DNA of 64,000 bases, taken from assembly GCF_013283665.1 (NCBI RefSeq), contig NZ_JABEKU010000002.1, positions 1,672,863 to 1,736,862 of the forward strand, written 5' to 3'. The position numbers and the translations under genes were made by a program. Below the pieces are notes generated by a model that saw only the letters and a list, made by a program, of their open reading frames with translations, was not told the DNA's origin and did not search any database. Position 1 is the stretch's first letter. Every line of letters starts with the position of its first letter. This DNA comes from Ensifer sesbaniae. GTDB taxonomy: Bacteria > Pseudomonadota > Alphaproteobacteria > Rhizobiales > Rhizobiaceae. Shown here piece by piece: positions 35,401-43,924 of this stretch.

Positions 35401-36599
35401 GCGGTTTCCTTCGCCGTTGCCTGGTCGACGAGAATGCGGCCTGCGGCGACGCTCGCCAGCCGGGAGGCCATGTTCACGGCAGTGCCGACCACGGTGTAGT
35501 CGGCGCGATGGATCGTGCCGAGTGCGCCGCAGAAGCTCTCGCCGGTCGAGATGCCCGCCGACAGGCCGAGATCCGGTTCATCGAGTTCGTTCGACAGGCG
35601 CAGGGCAGCGATGATCGCTCGGCGCGCATTGTCGGCGTGCTTCTTGCCGGGCAGGCCGAAGACGGCGAAGACCTCAAGCCCGCCTGAATGGAGCGCCGTG
35701 TGCAGGATCTCTCCGCCGGTGCGGCCGACGACTGCGATCGAGCGCGCCACGAGCTTGTTCAATCGGTCGAGATCCGTATCTAGGTCGCGGCCGACGATAT
35801 GCACGAAAAGCGCGGTCACGGTCCTGAGGTCCGCGAGCCATTCCGAAAGCGGTGAGAGCAGGCGGCTGCGCAGCGACAGGGGGAGATAGGCCTCGAGCCG
35901 CTCGGATGCGGCGCCCGGCTGGGTACGGGGCGCTTCCTTCGTGGTCGAGCAGGGCTCGATGCTATCGAGGCGCGCTGTTCCTTCGCGGTTCAGCCCGCCC
36001 TTGGCCCGCTTGCCGATCAGCTGCCACACGGCATCGGAAACGAGAATCTCGCCGGCGTCGCTCAATTCGCCGCCATGATCGGCCTGGGCCAGGCAGTCGC
36101 CTCCGACGATCAGCCAACGCTGGTCTGCGCGTGGCAGCAGATGCAGCAGGGTGATGACGCCGGCGCCGACGGCGATGCGCAGCTGAAGGCCATCTTCGAG
36201 ATTGCCCGGCCCGCCGATTTTCTCGCGGATCCGTTCGGCGCAATAACAGCTGCGCCAGGCCGTCTGTTCAAGCTCTTCGGCGGAGGAGGCCCGCCAGCCG
36301 GCAATCAGGCTGTCGCCGGCGAAACTCAAGACCGTGCCGCCATGCTCCTCGATATGGCTGATGAGCTCGCCCATGAAGGTGTTCAGAAGCAGGCTGACGC
36401 GTTCGGCGCCGGCGGCGCGGTCACTTTCGGACCATTTGGCAGTCAGGCGCGTAAAGCCGGAAATGTCGGCGAAAAGCAGCGAGCCGAGGAAGTCTTCGCG
36501 TGCCGGGGCAGCCGATTCCGTTGCTGCCGGGGAGGACCATTGGACCAGGGCTCCGGACAGGTAACGTTGGAACTCATATTTGCCGGCGCCACCAACCAC
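32487..36599 (-). CDS. Soluble-adenylyl-cyclase-like protein: two cyclase domains, NTPase, TPR region
   Basis: 1370 aa from GTG 36599, preceded by GGGGAG. Domain C1 (about 38-200) has both metal Asp (Asp45 in LFADISGF, Asp96 in SFAGDS) but no Asn-x-x-x-Arg. Domain C2 (about 259-424) lacks both Asp (HIVG and FGLPG in their places) but has Asn376 and Arg380 (TAVNMASR). One composite active site per chain is therefore expected, as in mammalian sAC (ADCY10). A STAND-type NTPase follows: Walker A GDSGVGKS (469-476), Walker B-like VVLEDVHWLDE. The C-terminal 650 residues are TPR-like helices. An upstream start would overlap the divergent amidohydrolase promoter. Confidence 0.85.
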   Translation of the reverse strand: MVGGAGKYEFQRYLSGALVQWSSPAATESAAPAREDFLGSLLFADISGFTRLTAKWSESDRAAGAERVSLLLNTFMGELISHIEEHGGTVLSFAGDSLIAGWRASSAEELEQTAWRSCYCAERIREKIGGPGNLEDGLQLRIAVGAGVITLLHLLPRADQRWLIVGGDCLAQADHGGELSDAGEILVSDAVWQLIGKRAKGGLNREGTARLDSIEPCSTTKEAPRTQPGAASERLEAYLPLSLRSRLLSPLSEWLADLRTVTALFVHIVGRDLDTDLDRLNKLVARSIAVVGRTGGEILHTALHSGGLEVFAVFGLPGKKHADNARRAIIAALRLSNELDEPDLGLSAGISTGESFCGALGTIHRADYTVVGTAVNMASRLASVAAGRILVDQATAKETAGQIAFSGPWTLAVPGMRGGVVAFAPIAETVATIDTKSPVLFNRAAELAALNAYVERAGRGQAGVMIVKGDSGVGKSALLRAFVETCRDHGSQVLVGHADDIESDVPYFAWRGVIRDLLGIGDLRGANASDQVMQFFAHRPELAHLAPLLNDAINLTLTDTAETRAMSGDGRSHRLRELLRDLMTDSLSWGRGLVVLEDVHWLDEASGQLLGRLVSGPAPIPVVVSTRTARTQQDLTRWTGQHHNGAQTLDLLPLDLEGTISLVRASIGSSSPADGFCEAVYAQSAGNPLLIHEICRMIGERRLPKAAETQASLSLPETHSNEATLLNTAKVTVIARTDQLPAELQALLKIASAMGATFSAAELRALPPIRKSALDIEASIERLQAAHLIKPMDDRPGRFTFSHAVIRQAIYDSMLSEQRREAHRAIAQAMEESRQPDNAESLPRILSHWERAGEATLAFNYLDRVAELRLRQFDNAAVVDLVERFFKTGRDLSISITPARRAAACFLLGEANLNLGRAEAARHAYEEGLRLSGLPLPRTSVGLALHLVLDLAEQVWRRVTHGDKDWILEREISRSPSDPFHLAAKAHEDLTRIYYFTSEKLRLIHATLRATNLAERNKYVSPTTATNYASLGAICGVIPLHKQAEHYSRLAAALSERVDQLGTRVRVDLLSGMYQIGIGHWREGKRAFEAGLNNAATIGDLRRWCEVAVGLETISGPWLLTSAFEGIAPWEILVQRICEEGRRRGDIQVLGCGLLGRLRGHAALGRWSAIDADLDELKQIITTRADGLELVHCIEGASLLAEAARRQGDTGAARTWFERAFSWCQTLNPAMKTRTLPALARLFDVASDPDGGDPAAAQLVLRKLERFARVYPIGRPAAALGEATLYLHRGRQRRAERVARYAFAEAIRLEMPAVALASLHHPAGPKDAAAWQALETMFVVRQNTWSEVLQLDHAEFQTHLPIVAFEGGQA

Positions 36600-36770
36600 G
36601 CAAAATTCTCCCCAAGATTTTAGAGTAACACGCCTCCTGTCTGACTGAAAGGCGACCCGCGCTGATCTTCGACTTTCCAGTAACGGCAAGTAAATACCTA
36701 TTTCGCGAGGTGGCAGGACGGAGTAATGTTTGCCCGATTGTTCGAGGGGGTCTCGCAACAGGAGGGGACG

Positions 36771-38471
36771 ATGGGGGTCGACTGGGCTGGTCCGGTTGCC
36801 GCCGTGACGCGCCGCGATTTCTTGCGGCTGGTTTCGGCGGGCGTGCTTGCAAATGTGCTTTCCGGATGCCGGCATCTGCCTTCGCCCGGCGCCTGCAGTC
36901 TCAGTCACCCGATCATCGACGTCCATTGCCATTTCTTCAATGCGGCCGATGTGCCGGTGGACGGTCTGGTTCGCTATGTGGCGCTGCGGGAGAAGATACC
37001 GGAGAAGCGGCTCTCTTCAAACGCGCAGGAGGCGAAGGGGCTGGAAAATGCCTTGGTGGTCTTTCTCGTTACCGCCCTTGGCGACGTCGCGCCCAAAGCC
37101 AGGCATGAACTTGCCGTTCTGAGAAAAAGGGAGCGGCGTCTTTCAGACACCGAACTCGCCCGGCGCAAGGATGAGCAATTGCGCGTCGCGATAAGAGATC
37201 TGGTCGCGCGTGCCAACGAGCAACGCTCGACGTTCTCGAGGCGCAGCTTTGGTGAATCCCCTGATTATGACGGTCTGTTGCGCCAGCTTGGCGGTACGTC
37301 CAATGTGCCGCAAACATTCCAGAGGCGTTTGGACCAGCGCCGTTCCGGCGGCGGCATGAGTGACGAGGAGGTCGATACCCTAGCCAACAACGCAAAGGCG
37401 CACGACCAGATCGGAACCTATCTTTCCTTCGTCCGGCTGATGCAGGACTACCGGGAAAATCTGGCGGAAGCCTATGTCAAGATCTTCGCGTCCAAATGCC
37501 GGCTTTCGCTGATCACGCCGAGCATTCTGGACTTCGACAAGTCGCTTCACGGGACATCATCGCCGCAGCGCGACCAGATCGACGTCATGGACGAGGTCCA
37601 GCAGATCGTCACCAGGAAGCACGGCATCCGGATGCATAGCTTCGTTGGCTTCGATCCGCACCGGGAAACGCAAAGGCCAGGCTCATCCCTGGCAAATGTC
37701 CAGTATGCGATCATGGAAAAAGGCTTCATCGGCGTGAAGATCTATCCACCGATGGGCTTCAAGGCATGGGGCAATGCAAACCCGGCGATCGATGCGGCGC
37801 TGAAGCGCCTTTATGTCTGGTGCCGCGACAACGACGTGCCGATCATGGCGCATGCGGAAAACAGCATCGGCGCCGGCTGTGGCTACGGCAATCTGGCAAG
37901 CCCCGCCTATTGGAAGAAACTGCTCGATACGAACCAATACGACAAGCTGCGGATCAACCTGGCGCATTTCGGTGCCTTTGACGAAATCCTGCGCCCCGGG
38001 GCACCGACGGGCGTCATGGTCTCTTGTCCCCAGGACAAGTTTTCCGGGCCGCCGAGCTGGGAGGAGATCATCGGCAGAACGATCGACCACGAACGCCGCC
38101 CGAACCTCTTTGCGGATTTAAGCTATCTCAGTGAGCTGGTCAGCAGCGACGACAAAACTCTTCACGCAGAGATCCGTCAGTTGCTGGACAAATGGCTGGC
38201 CGCCTACGATCCCGACGCCCGCCATCTGATGTTCGGGACCGACTGGTCGATGATGGCGCTCGAGAAGGATTACAATGCCTATGTTTCGCGGATCGCCGAG
38301 CAGCTGACGCTCGCCAGCGTCAGCGACGAGCATCAGCAGAACATCCTCTGGAGGAACGCTTCCCGCTTTCTCTGTCTCGATCGGCCAGGCAAAACGCGCG
38401 ACCGGCTTATGGCCTATTGCCGCAAGCGCGGCCTCGATAGCACCTGGCTCGCAGATCTGGCGATCGCCTGA
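36771..38471 (+). CDS. Tat-type exported amidohydrolase (Amidohydro_2)
   Basis: 566 aa from ATG 36771 (ACAGGAGGGG upstream). The N terminus carries a Tat motif with a lipobox, VTRRDFLRLVSAGVLANVLSGC. The metal-binding motif of amidohydrolase-2 enzymes is IIDVHCHFF; later features are FIGVKIYPPMGFKAWG, PIMAHAENS, LRINLAHFG and LMFGTDWSMM with the catalytic Asp. Between the first histidines and the barrel lies a helical insert (about 60-180), longer than in most members. It is probably a metal-dependent hydrolase or decarboxylase anchored outside the cytoplasm. It is divergent from the cyclase gene with 171 bp between starts. Confidence 0.8.
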   Translation: MGVDWAGPVAAVTRRDFLRLVSAGVLANVLSGCRHLPSPGACSLSHPIIDVHCHFFNAADVPVDGLVRYVALREKIPEKRLSSNAQEAKGLENALVVFLVTALGDVAPKARHELAVLRKRERRLSDTELARRKDEQLRVAIRDLVARANEQRSTFSRRSFGESPDYDGLLRQLGGTSNVPQTFQRRLDQRRSGGGMSDEEVDTLANNAKAHDQIGTYLSFVRLMQDYRENLAEAYVKIFASKCRLSLITPSILDFDKSLHGTSSPQRDQIDVMDEVQQIVTRKHGIRMHSFVGFDPHRETQRPGSSLANVQYAIMEKGFIGVKIYPPMGFKAWGNANPAIDAALKRLYVWCRDNDVPIMAHAENSIGAGCGYGNLASPAYWKKLLDTNQYDKLRINLAHFGAFDEILRPGAPTGVMVSCPQDKFSGPPSWEEIIGRTIDHERRPNLFADLSYLSELVSSDDKTLHAEIRQLLDKWLAAYDPDARHLMFGTDWSMMALEKDYNAYVSRIAEQLTLASVSDEHQQNILWRNASRFLCLDRPGKTRDRLMAYCRKRGLDSTWLADLAIA

Positions 38472-38505
38472 GATGAGGTCGTAGCACCTGCGATGTCAGG
38501 GAGGC

Positions 38506-39111
38506 TCAACGCCACCGCGCCGTACGTGCAATCCATTCGCGCGTCCGCCCTTCGGGATCGGCATTCAGCGTGATGTCGGTGACGACCGCGGCACTGTCGG
38601 CGCCATGCTCGAAGACGCCGGCAATCCGGTCGGTATTGAGCCCGCCGATCGCAATGAGTGGCAGCGGCGTGACGCGCTCCCGCCAGGCGGAGAGGCGCGG
38701 CAGCCCTTGCGGATCCCATTTCATCTGCTTGAGGATCGTCGGATAGATCGGCCCGAGCGCGACGTAGTCGGGCCTGGCGGCAAGGGCCGTCTCCAGTTCG
38801 GCCTCGTCATGGGTGCTGAGGCCGAGTTTCAGGCCAGCGGCGCGGATCGCGGCGAGATCAGCGTCGGCGAGATCTTCCTGGCCGAGATGGATGAAATCGC
38901 AGCCCTCTTCGATTGCGAGGCGCCAGTAGTCGTTGACGACGAGCTGGCAACCATGGCGGTCACAGATCGCCTTGGCCGCGCGGATCTCGTCGCGAAGCTC
39001 TGCATCCGGACGATCCTTGACGCGAAGCTGCACCAGCTTGACGCCGAGCGGTACCAGCCGCTCGATCCATGCCGCGCTGTCGACGATGAGGTAGAAGGGA
39101 TCGAGCTTCAC
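38506..39111 (-). CDS. thiE: Thiamine-phosphate synthase
   Basis: 201 aa from GTG 39111, overlapping the thiG stop by 4 bp. TIM-barrel TenI/ThiE fold with family stretches [51 protein letters not shown] and [20 protein letters not shown]. It joins HMP-PP and thiazole phosphate to thiamine phosphate. The usual QLR-x-K and ND-x-W/Y-positions are present. Last gene of thiOSGE. Confidence 0.88.
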   Translation of the reverse strand: MKLDPFYLIVDSAAWIERLVPLGVKLVQLRVKDRPDAELRDEIRAAKAICDRHGCQLVVNDYWRLAIEEGCDFIHLGQEDLADADLAAIRAAGLKLGLSTHDEAELETALAARPDYVALGPIYPTILKQMKWDPQGLPRLSAWRERVTPLPLIAIGGLNTDRIAGVFEHGADSAAVVTDITLNADPEGRTREWIARTARWR

Positions 39112-39881
39112 GCGAACACCGCCTTTCCGATGACGGGCGTGGAGGGTACGGCAAAATCGCGCGGTTCGAGCATGCCTGCCTCGAGGGCATCGCGTCCGGC
39201 ATCGATCGCCCGGGCGAAGGCCGACGCCATGAGGGCCGGCTTCGCCGCTCCGGCGACGGCGGTATTGAGCAGCACCGCATCGAAGCCAAGCTCCATCACC
39301 GCCGTTGCGTGCGACGGGCGGCCAATGCCGGCATCGACGATCAGCGGCATATCCGGAAAATGGGCACGCATGGCTCTCAAGGCGGAGATGTTCTGTGGCC
39401 CCTTGGCGCTGCCGATCGGCGCGCACCAGGGCATCAGCACCCTGCATCCGGCTTCGACGAGGTGCTCGCCGACCACCAGGTCGTCGGTCGTATAGGGGAA
39501 GACCTCGAAACCTTCGGCTGAGAGGATGCGTGCCGCCTCGACCAACCCGAAGACATCGGGCTGCAGCGTATCCTGATGGCCGATGACTTCGAGCTTGATC
39601 CAGTTCGTGTCGAAGACCTCGCGCGCCATCTTCGCGGTCAGCACCGCCTCCGACACCGAGTGGCAACCGGCGGTGTTCGGCAGCACGCGCACGCCGAGCG
39701 CGCGGATCAGTTCGAAGAAGCCGCCGCCTTGTTTTCCGCCGGCGGTTTCGCGACGAAGCGAGACCGTGACGACCTCCGTTGCCGACGAACGAACCGCGTC
39801 TTCGAGGGAGGCAGGCGAGGGGTAGCGGGCGGTGCCCAGAAGCAGGCGGGAACGCAGTTCCTGTCCGTAAAGCGTCAGCAT
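39108..39881 (-). CDS. thiG: Thiazole synthase
   Basis: 257 aa. Family marks: [31 protein letters not shown], the Schiff-base lysine in [26 protein letters not shown] and [11 protein letters not shown]. It builds the thiazole ring from deoxyxylulose phosphate, dehydroglycine (from ThiO) and the ThiS thiocarboxylate. Ends in a 4-bp overlap with thiE and starts 3 bp after thiS. Confidence 0.95.
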   Translation of the reverse strand: MLTLYGQELRSRLLLGTARYPSPASLEDAVRSSATEVVTVSLRRETAGGKQGGGFFELIRALGVRVLPNTAGCHSVSEAVLTAKMAREVFDTNWIKLEVIGHQDTLQPDVFGLVEAARILSAEGFEVFPYTTDDLVVGEHLVEAGCRVLMPWCAPIGSAKGPQNISALRAMRAHFPDMPLIVDAGIGRPSHATAVMELGFDAVLLNTAVAGAAKPALMASAFARAIDAGRDALEAGMLEPRDFAVPSTPVIGKAVFA

Positions 39882-39884
39882 GGC

Positions 39885-40082
39885 TCAGCCTCCTTTCATC
39901 GGCGAGAGAATTTCGATCCGGTCGCGATCGTTGAGGGAATGGGCCGAACGGTCGGCCCGGTGCACCAGCTCGCCATTGACGGCGGTAGCAAGCCAATCCC
40001 CTTCGAAGTCGAGTGTCGCCAGAAGCTCGGCAAGGGTCGTGACTGCGAGGTCATGCTCCTCGCCGTTGACAATCAATTTCAT
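39885..40082 (-). CDS. thiS: Sulfur carrier protein ThiS
   Basis: 65 aa beta-grasp protein ending in the diglycine needed for thiocarboxylation (SPMKGG). Family segments MKLIVNGEEHDL and LATAVNGELVHRADRSAH are present. Overlaps thiO by 4 bp (ATGA) and precedes thiG by 3 bp. Confidence 0.92.
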   Translation of the reverse strand: MKLIVNGEEHDLAVTTLAELLATLDFEGDWLATAVNGELVHRADRSAHSLNDRDRIEILSPMKGG

Positions 40083-41050
40083 GCGGCGTCTCCCTTCAGG
40101 TTCCAGGCAAGCGCAAGGTCCGCCGCTTCCTCGGCCAAGGCCGGCGAAAGCAGGAAGCCATGACGGTAAAGCCCGTTGAGCGCGATGGTGTTTCCGGCGC
40201 GATTGATGTGCGGCAGGTTGTCTGCAAAGGCCGGTCGGACGCCGGTGCCGGTTTCGAGAAGGCGCGCCTCGCCGAAGGCAGGGTGCAGCGCATAGGCGGC
40301 ATTCAGCAACTCCATCAGGGAGCGGACAGTGATCGGACCGCCATCATCGGATTCGATCATGGTCGCCCCGCACATGAAGAGGCCGTTGCCGCGCGGCACG
40401 ATGTAGAGTGGGATGCGCGGGTGGATGAGACGGACTGGCCGCGACAATTCCACTTCATCGCTTTGCAGGTAGAGCATCTCGCCACGTACCCCACGCAGTC
40501 CGGCGGTGCTGCTGATTCTTGCGGCGCCACGGCAATCGGCGATCAGATCGTAGCCGCCATCGCTATCCGTCTCGCCGATGAGGGCGACACCGCTTTCGAC
40601 AAGCTTTTGCCTTAGCAAGGAAAGCGCTCGGCGCGGGTCGAGATGCGCCTCGCCCGGAAAAAACAACGCCTCCCGGAAGCGCCCGGCAAGCGCCGGCTCC
40701 AGCGCTGTGACCGCCTCGGCATCGAGCCACTCGAAGCCGGAGGTGCGTGAAGCGAAGCGTTTGAGTTCGCCGGCGTCGCGTGGCGGGGCGACGACGAGGG
40801 TGCCGTTGCGCGATACCTCTCCGGGAAGCGCCCGATCCCACCAATCGATGGCGGCTATGCCGCGTGTCAGCACCGGTTCCTCGGCGCTCTCGCGCTCGCA
40901 CCAGGGCGCAAGCATACCGCCGGCAAACCAGGATGCGGCCCCGCCGAAGTCTGGCTGCCGCTCCGCAACCGTCACTTCGACGCCTCGGGCGGTCAATTCA
41001 TGGGCGAAGGCCAGTCCGACGACGCCGGCGCCTTTGATGAGGGCGCGCAT
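40079..41050 (-). CDS. thiO: Glycine oxidase ThiO
   Basis: 323 aa FAD-dependent oxidase of the DAO family. N-terminal dinucleotide-binding motif GAGVVGLAFAHELTARG, then SWFAGGMLAPWCE and the C-terminal GLYRHGFLLSPALAEE, which contact FAD and substrate. It oxidises glycine to the imine used by ThiG. ATG 41050 is chosen over a TTG two codons upstream. It is the first gene after the TPP riboswitch: no thiC is found between them. Confidence 0.9.
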   Translation of the reverse strand: MRALIKGAGVVGLAFAHELTARGVEVTVAERQPDFGGAASWFAGGMLAPWCERESAEEPVLTRGIAAIDWWDRALPGEVSRNGTLVVAPPRDAGELKRFASRTSGFEWLDAEAVTALEPALAGRFREALFFPGEAHLDPRRALSLLRQKLVESGVALIGETDSDGGYDLIADCRGAARISSTAGLRGVRGEMLYLQSDEVELSRPVRLIHPRIPLYIVPRGNGLFMCGATMIESDDGGPITVRSLMELLNAAYALHPAFGEARLLETGTGVRPAFADNLPHINRAGNTIALNGLYRHGFLLSPALAEEAADLALAWNLKGDAA

Positions 41051-41221
41051 GGTCAATGCGCCCAGCCGCGGCCAGCGGGACGTGTGATGGGAAAAGTCGC
41101 GGTGAAGATACGCATTGCCGAGGCTCCATTATTGGAGACCCAGTTCGACCGGAAGGGAGGGAAGGACGCCTTGCCGAAGTCTGTACGCGCGAACGCGACG
41201 ATTGCGGCAGCGATGTCTGCA
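41051..41221 (-). other. Leader between TPP riboswitch and thiO, 171 bp
   Basis: No ThiC reading frame is present in any frame. The only short frame, 20 codons from an internal ATG near 41110 to a stop at the thiO start region, lacks similarity to ThiC. The segment should hold the riboswitch expression platform; no clear terminator or anti-terminator was identified by eye. Confidence 0.5.
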
Positions 41222-41325
41222 CCGTCCCTACGCCAGTATGAACTGGATCAGGTTCAACGGGTCACTGCGCTGCGCAAACCGCCTAGCAGAATCTCAGCCC
41301 CTTGCCGGGACACCCCTGGTGAATG
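41222..41325 (-). ncRNA. TPP riboswitch (THI element)
   Basis: On the minus strand the conserved segments occur in order: CCAGGGGTGTCC, then GGGGCTGAGATTC (P3 side), then TGACCCGTTGAACCTGATC, and CAGTTCATACTGGCGTAGGGA. These are the hallmark THI-element blocks (GGGG, CUGAGA, ACCCUUUGAACCUGAUC-type and GCGUAGGGA). The thiO ATG is about 170 bp downstream, so an expression platform and leader lie between. Thiamine pyrophosphate should repress thiOSGE. Confidence 0.93.
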
Positions 41326-41455
41326 CGTTAAACTGACCGGCAGTGTCGGTCCTTGTCAAGGCCTGCCGTCTTCTACACGATGGGTAGAATCCCGGCTGAA
41401 AAAATAATCTATAAAATTGCCGCCGAGAGATGACGCGTGCGCAGCGAGTTGTCAC

Positions 41456-41508
41456 TTGCGGCTTGCCGGGCGAGCAATCGCCCGGTTCGGAAACGCTGCA
41501 AGCCGCAA
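41456..41508. other. Strong nested stem-loop in the thi-bio intergenic region
   Basis: TTGCGGCTTG (41456-41465) pairs with CAAGCCGCAA (41499-41508), and inside it CCGGGCGA (41466-41473) pairs with TCGCCCGG (41478-41485) around a GCAA tetraloop. The inner stem follows the outer one without a break on the 5' side, with a 13-nt bulge on the 3' side. No U-tract is attached. The element lies about 100 bp upstream of the riboswitch and 260 bp upstream of bioB and may be an untranslated-RNA structure, a small RNA or a protein-binding site. Confidence 0.6.
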
Positions 41509-41680
41509 AAGCGATCATTCAAATCGGATATCACTCGCTGATCGCTGCATTTCGTCGGGTGCCGCCATCGTTAAGCATTTGCAGTGCGTTCCGGCATCCT
41601 CCGCTATTTCTGCTGGCCCTAATCGAGTTGCATTCTGCGCCCACTGGTTGAATATTTCCGTCGGTTTTTCCGAGGGGTGG

Positions 41681-41734
41681 TTGCTTGCTCAAGAATGAGA
41701 AGAAATTATAGATAATATCAGAATCTATCTATAT
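41681..41734 (+). promoter_or_regulatory. bioB promoter with paired BioR boxes
   Basis: TTATAGATAA (41706-41715) matches the alphaproteobacterial BioR consensus TTATMKATAA exactly; CTATCTATAT (41725-41734) matches 8 of 10. The first overlaps the likely -10 region (TATAGA at 41707), with TTGCTC at 41685 as a plausible -35 16 bp upstream. This is the expected layout for BioR repression of biotin synthesis genes. No bioR gene is in the window. Confidence 0.85.
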
Positions 41735-41765
41735 TGCTTCGCGAAGCCAGAGGGAGTGAGCAGCA

Positions 41766-42782
41766 GTGCTGGATGCAAACATATCGATCGAGCCGACTTC
41801 GAACACCGTCGAAACCACCGAAAACCGGTGGGATCTCGCCGAAGCGCAAGAAATCTATCAACTGCCGTTCAACGACCTGCTGTTTCGCGCCCATTCCATC
41901 CATCGCTCCCATTTCGATCCCAACGCCGTCCAGATGAGCCGACTGCTCTCGATCAAGACCGGGGGCTGTGCCGAAGATTGCGGTTATTGCAGCCAGTCGG
42001 CACATTACCCGACCGGGCTCAAGGCGTCGAAATTGATGGAGGTCGAGCGCGTTCTCGCTGAAGCGCGGAAGGCAAAAGACGGTGGCGCGACGCGCTATTG
42101 CATGGGCGCCGCCTGGCGCAGTCCGAAGGAGCGCGACATGGAGGCGATTGTCGCCATGATCAGCGGCGTCAGGGCACTCGGCATGGAGACCTGCATGACG
42201 CTCGGAATGCTGACACCCGCCCAGTCCGAGCGTCTCGCGGACGCCGGGCTCGACTACTACAACCACAATGTCGATACGTCGGAGCGGTTCTACAGCGAGA
42301 TCATCACCACCCGCACCTTCGCCGATCGCCTGGAGACGCTCGCCAATGTCCGCGACGCCGGCATCAAGGTTTGTGCCGGCGGCATCCTCGGCATGGGCGA
42401 AACCGTTGACGACCGGGTCTCGATGCTGGTGACGCTCGCCAACCTGCCGGTGCCGCCTGAAAGCGTGCCGATCAACATGCTGATCCCCATCCCCGGCTCG
42501 AAACTTGGCGATGCAGCGCCGGTCGACCCGATCGATTTCGTCCGCACCATCGCGCTCGCGCGCATAATGATGCCTAAGTCCCATGTGCGCCTCTCGGCCG
42601 GCCGCACCGACATGAGCGACGAGATGCAGGCGCTCTGTTTCTTCGCCGGCGCCAATTCGATCTTCGTCGGCGAGACGCTGCTGACCGCCGACAACCCGGG
42701 CGAGGACCATGATGCGGGCCTCTTCCGCCGCCTCGGGTTGGAGCCGATGGCGCTTGCCGCAAAAGAGGGCGCTGCCGAATGA
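41766..42782 (+). CDS. bioB: Biotin synthase
   Basis: 338 aa from GTG 41766, with AGGGAG at 41751-41756. Radical SAM cluster cysteines are Cys68, Cys72 and Cys75 ([16 protein letters not shown]). The [2Fe-2S] ligands lie in [12 protein letters not shown] and CMTLGML segments and in [12 protein letters not shown], with the conserved arginine in [13 protein letters not shown]. Inserts sulfur into dethiobiotin. First gene of bioBFDAZ; the stop overlaps bioF. Confidence 0.95.
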   Translation: MLDANISIEPTSNTVETTENRWDLAEAQEIYQLPFNDLLFRAHSIHRSHFDPNAVQMSRLLSIKTGGCAEDCGYCSQSAHYPTGLKASKLMEVERVLAEARKAKDGGATRYCMGAAWRSPKERDMEAIVAMISGVRALGMETCMTLGMLTPAQSERLADAGLDYYNHNVDTSERFYSEIITTRTFADRLETLANVRDAGIKVCAGGILGMGETVDDRVSMLVTLANLPVPPESVPINMLIPIPGSKLGDAAPVDPIDFVRTIALARIMMPKSHVRLSAGRTDMSDEMQALCFFAGANSIFVGETLLTADNPGEDHDAGLFRRLGLEPMALAAKEGAAE

Positions 42783-43924
42783 CCGCGAGCCTCGTCACCT
42801 GCCACGCGAAGACGCTACACGGCCTCGAACGCAAGGGGCGCCGGCGTGAACTTGTCGCCGGGGGTGGCATCGACTTCACCTCCAACGACTATCTGGCGCT
42901 TGCCGGGTCGCCGCGGTTGAAGGCCGCGATCACCGCTGCGATCGAGCGCGGCGTGCCGGTCGGGTCTGGCGGCTCGCGGCTCCTGCGCGGCAACCATGCG
43001 GAACACGCGGCGCTGGAGGCAGAGGCAGCCGCCTTCTTTGGCGCGGAGAGGGCGCTCTTCTTCGCCAGCGGCTATGCGGCCAATGCCGCCTTGTTTTCGA
43101 CGCTCCCACAGCGCGACGACATCATCGTCCACGACGCCTTGATCCACGCGAGTGCCCATGAGGGTATCGCCGCAAGCAGGGCCGGTGCGGTCGCGGTCAA
43201 GCACAACGACGTCGATGCCTTCGCCGATGCGATCGGTATCTGGCGCCAGCGCGGCGGCATGGGGCATCCCTGGATCGCCGTCGAAAGCCTCTATTCGATG
43301 GATGGCGACCGGGCGCCGCTTGCGGATCTTGCGGCACTTGCCGCGCGGTATGATGGATTTCTGGTCGTCGACGAAGCGCATGCGACCGGTGTTTTTGGAC
43401 CGGACGGCCGCGGTTTGGCCGCGGAATTGGAAGGCCGACAAAATCTCGTCGTGCTCCACACCTGCGGCAAGGCGCTTGGCGTCTCCGGTGCGCTGATCAA
43501 TGCAAATGCGGTGCTGTGCGACTACCTCGTCAATCGCGCCCGCAACTTCATCTATTCGACGGCGCCTTCGCCGCTCACTGCCGCCGCCGTCCGCGAGGCT
43601 CTGGTGACGCTCGTGGATGAGCCTCGGCGCCGGGCGGAGTTCGATGATCTCCGGACCTTCGCCAATCGAGCATTCACTGACACCCTCGGCATCGAGGGTA
43701 GTGGCTCGCAGATCCTTCCGGTCCCGGTCGGCGACAACGGTTGCGCCGTACGAATTGCCGCGCGCATGCGCAAAGAAGGCTTCGACATCAGGGCCATCCG
43801 TCCGCCGACCGTCCCAGAGGGGACCGCGCGGCTCCGGATCGCGATTACGCTGAACGTCGACCGTCCGACGATCGCGAATATGCTGGAGCGCTTGACGGCC
43901 GCAATGGCGCAGGAGCGGCCATGA
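42779..43924 (+). CDS. bioF: 8-amino-7-oxononanoate synthase
   Basis: 381 aa PLP enzyme of the alpha-oxoamine synthase family. Substrate/PLP features: [63 protein letters not shown] and the PLP lysine in [13 protein letters not shown]. Condenses pimeloyl-ACP with alanine. Overlaps bioB and bioD by 4 bp each, showing translational coupling along the operon. Confidence 0.93.
   Translation: MTASLVTCHAKTLHGLERKGRRRELVAGGGIDFTSNDYLALAGSPRLKAAITAAIERGVPVGSGGSRLLRGNHAEHAALEAEAAAFFGAERALFFASGYAANAALFSTLPQRDDIIVHDALIHASAHEGIAASRAGAVAVKHNDVDAFADAIGIWRQRGGMGHPWIAVESLYSMDGDRAPLADLAALAARYDGFLVVDEAHATGVFGPDGRGLAAELEGRQNLVVLHTCGKALGVSGALINANAVLCDYLVNRARNFIYSTAPSPLTAAAVREALVTLVDEPRRRAEFDDLRTFANRAFTDTLGIEGSGSQILPVPVGDNGCAVRIAARMRKEGFDIRAIRPPTVPEGTARLRIAITLNVDRPTIANMLERLTAAMAQERP

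Noticed and set aside
41051-41221. A thiC remnant between riboswitch and thiO
   Set aside because: No frame resembles ThiC, including its cysteine-rich C terminus.
41405-41414. TAATCTATAA as a third BioR box
   Set aside because: Nine of ten positions match, but it lies about 350 bp from bioB and next to the thi riboswitch, where it more likely forms part of the thi promoter.
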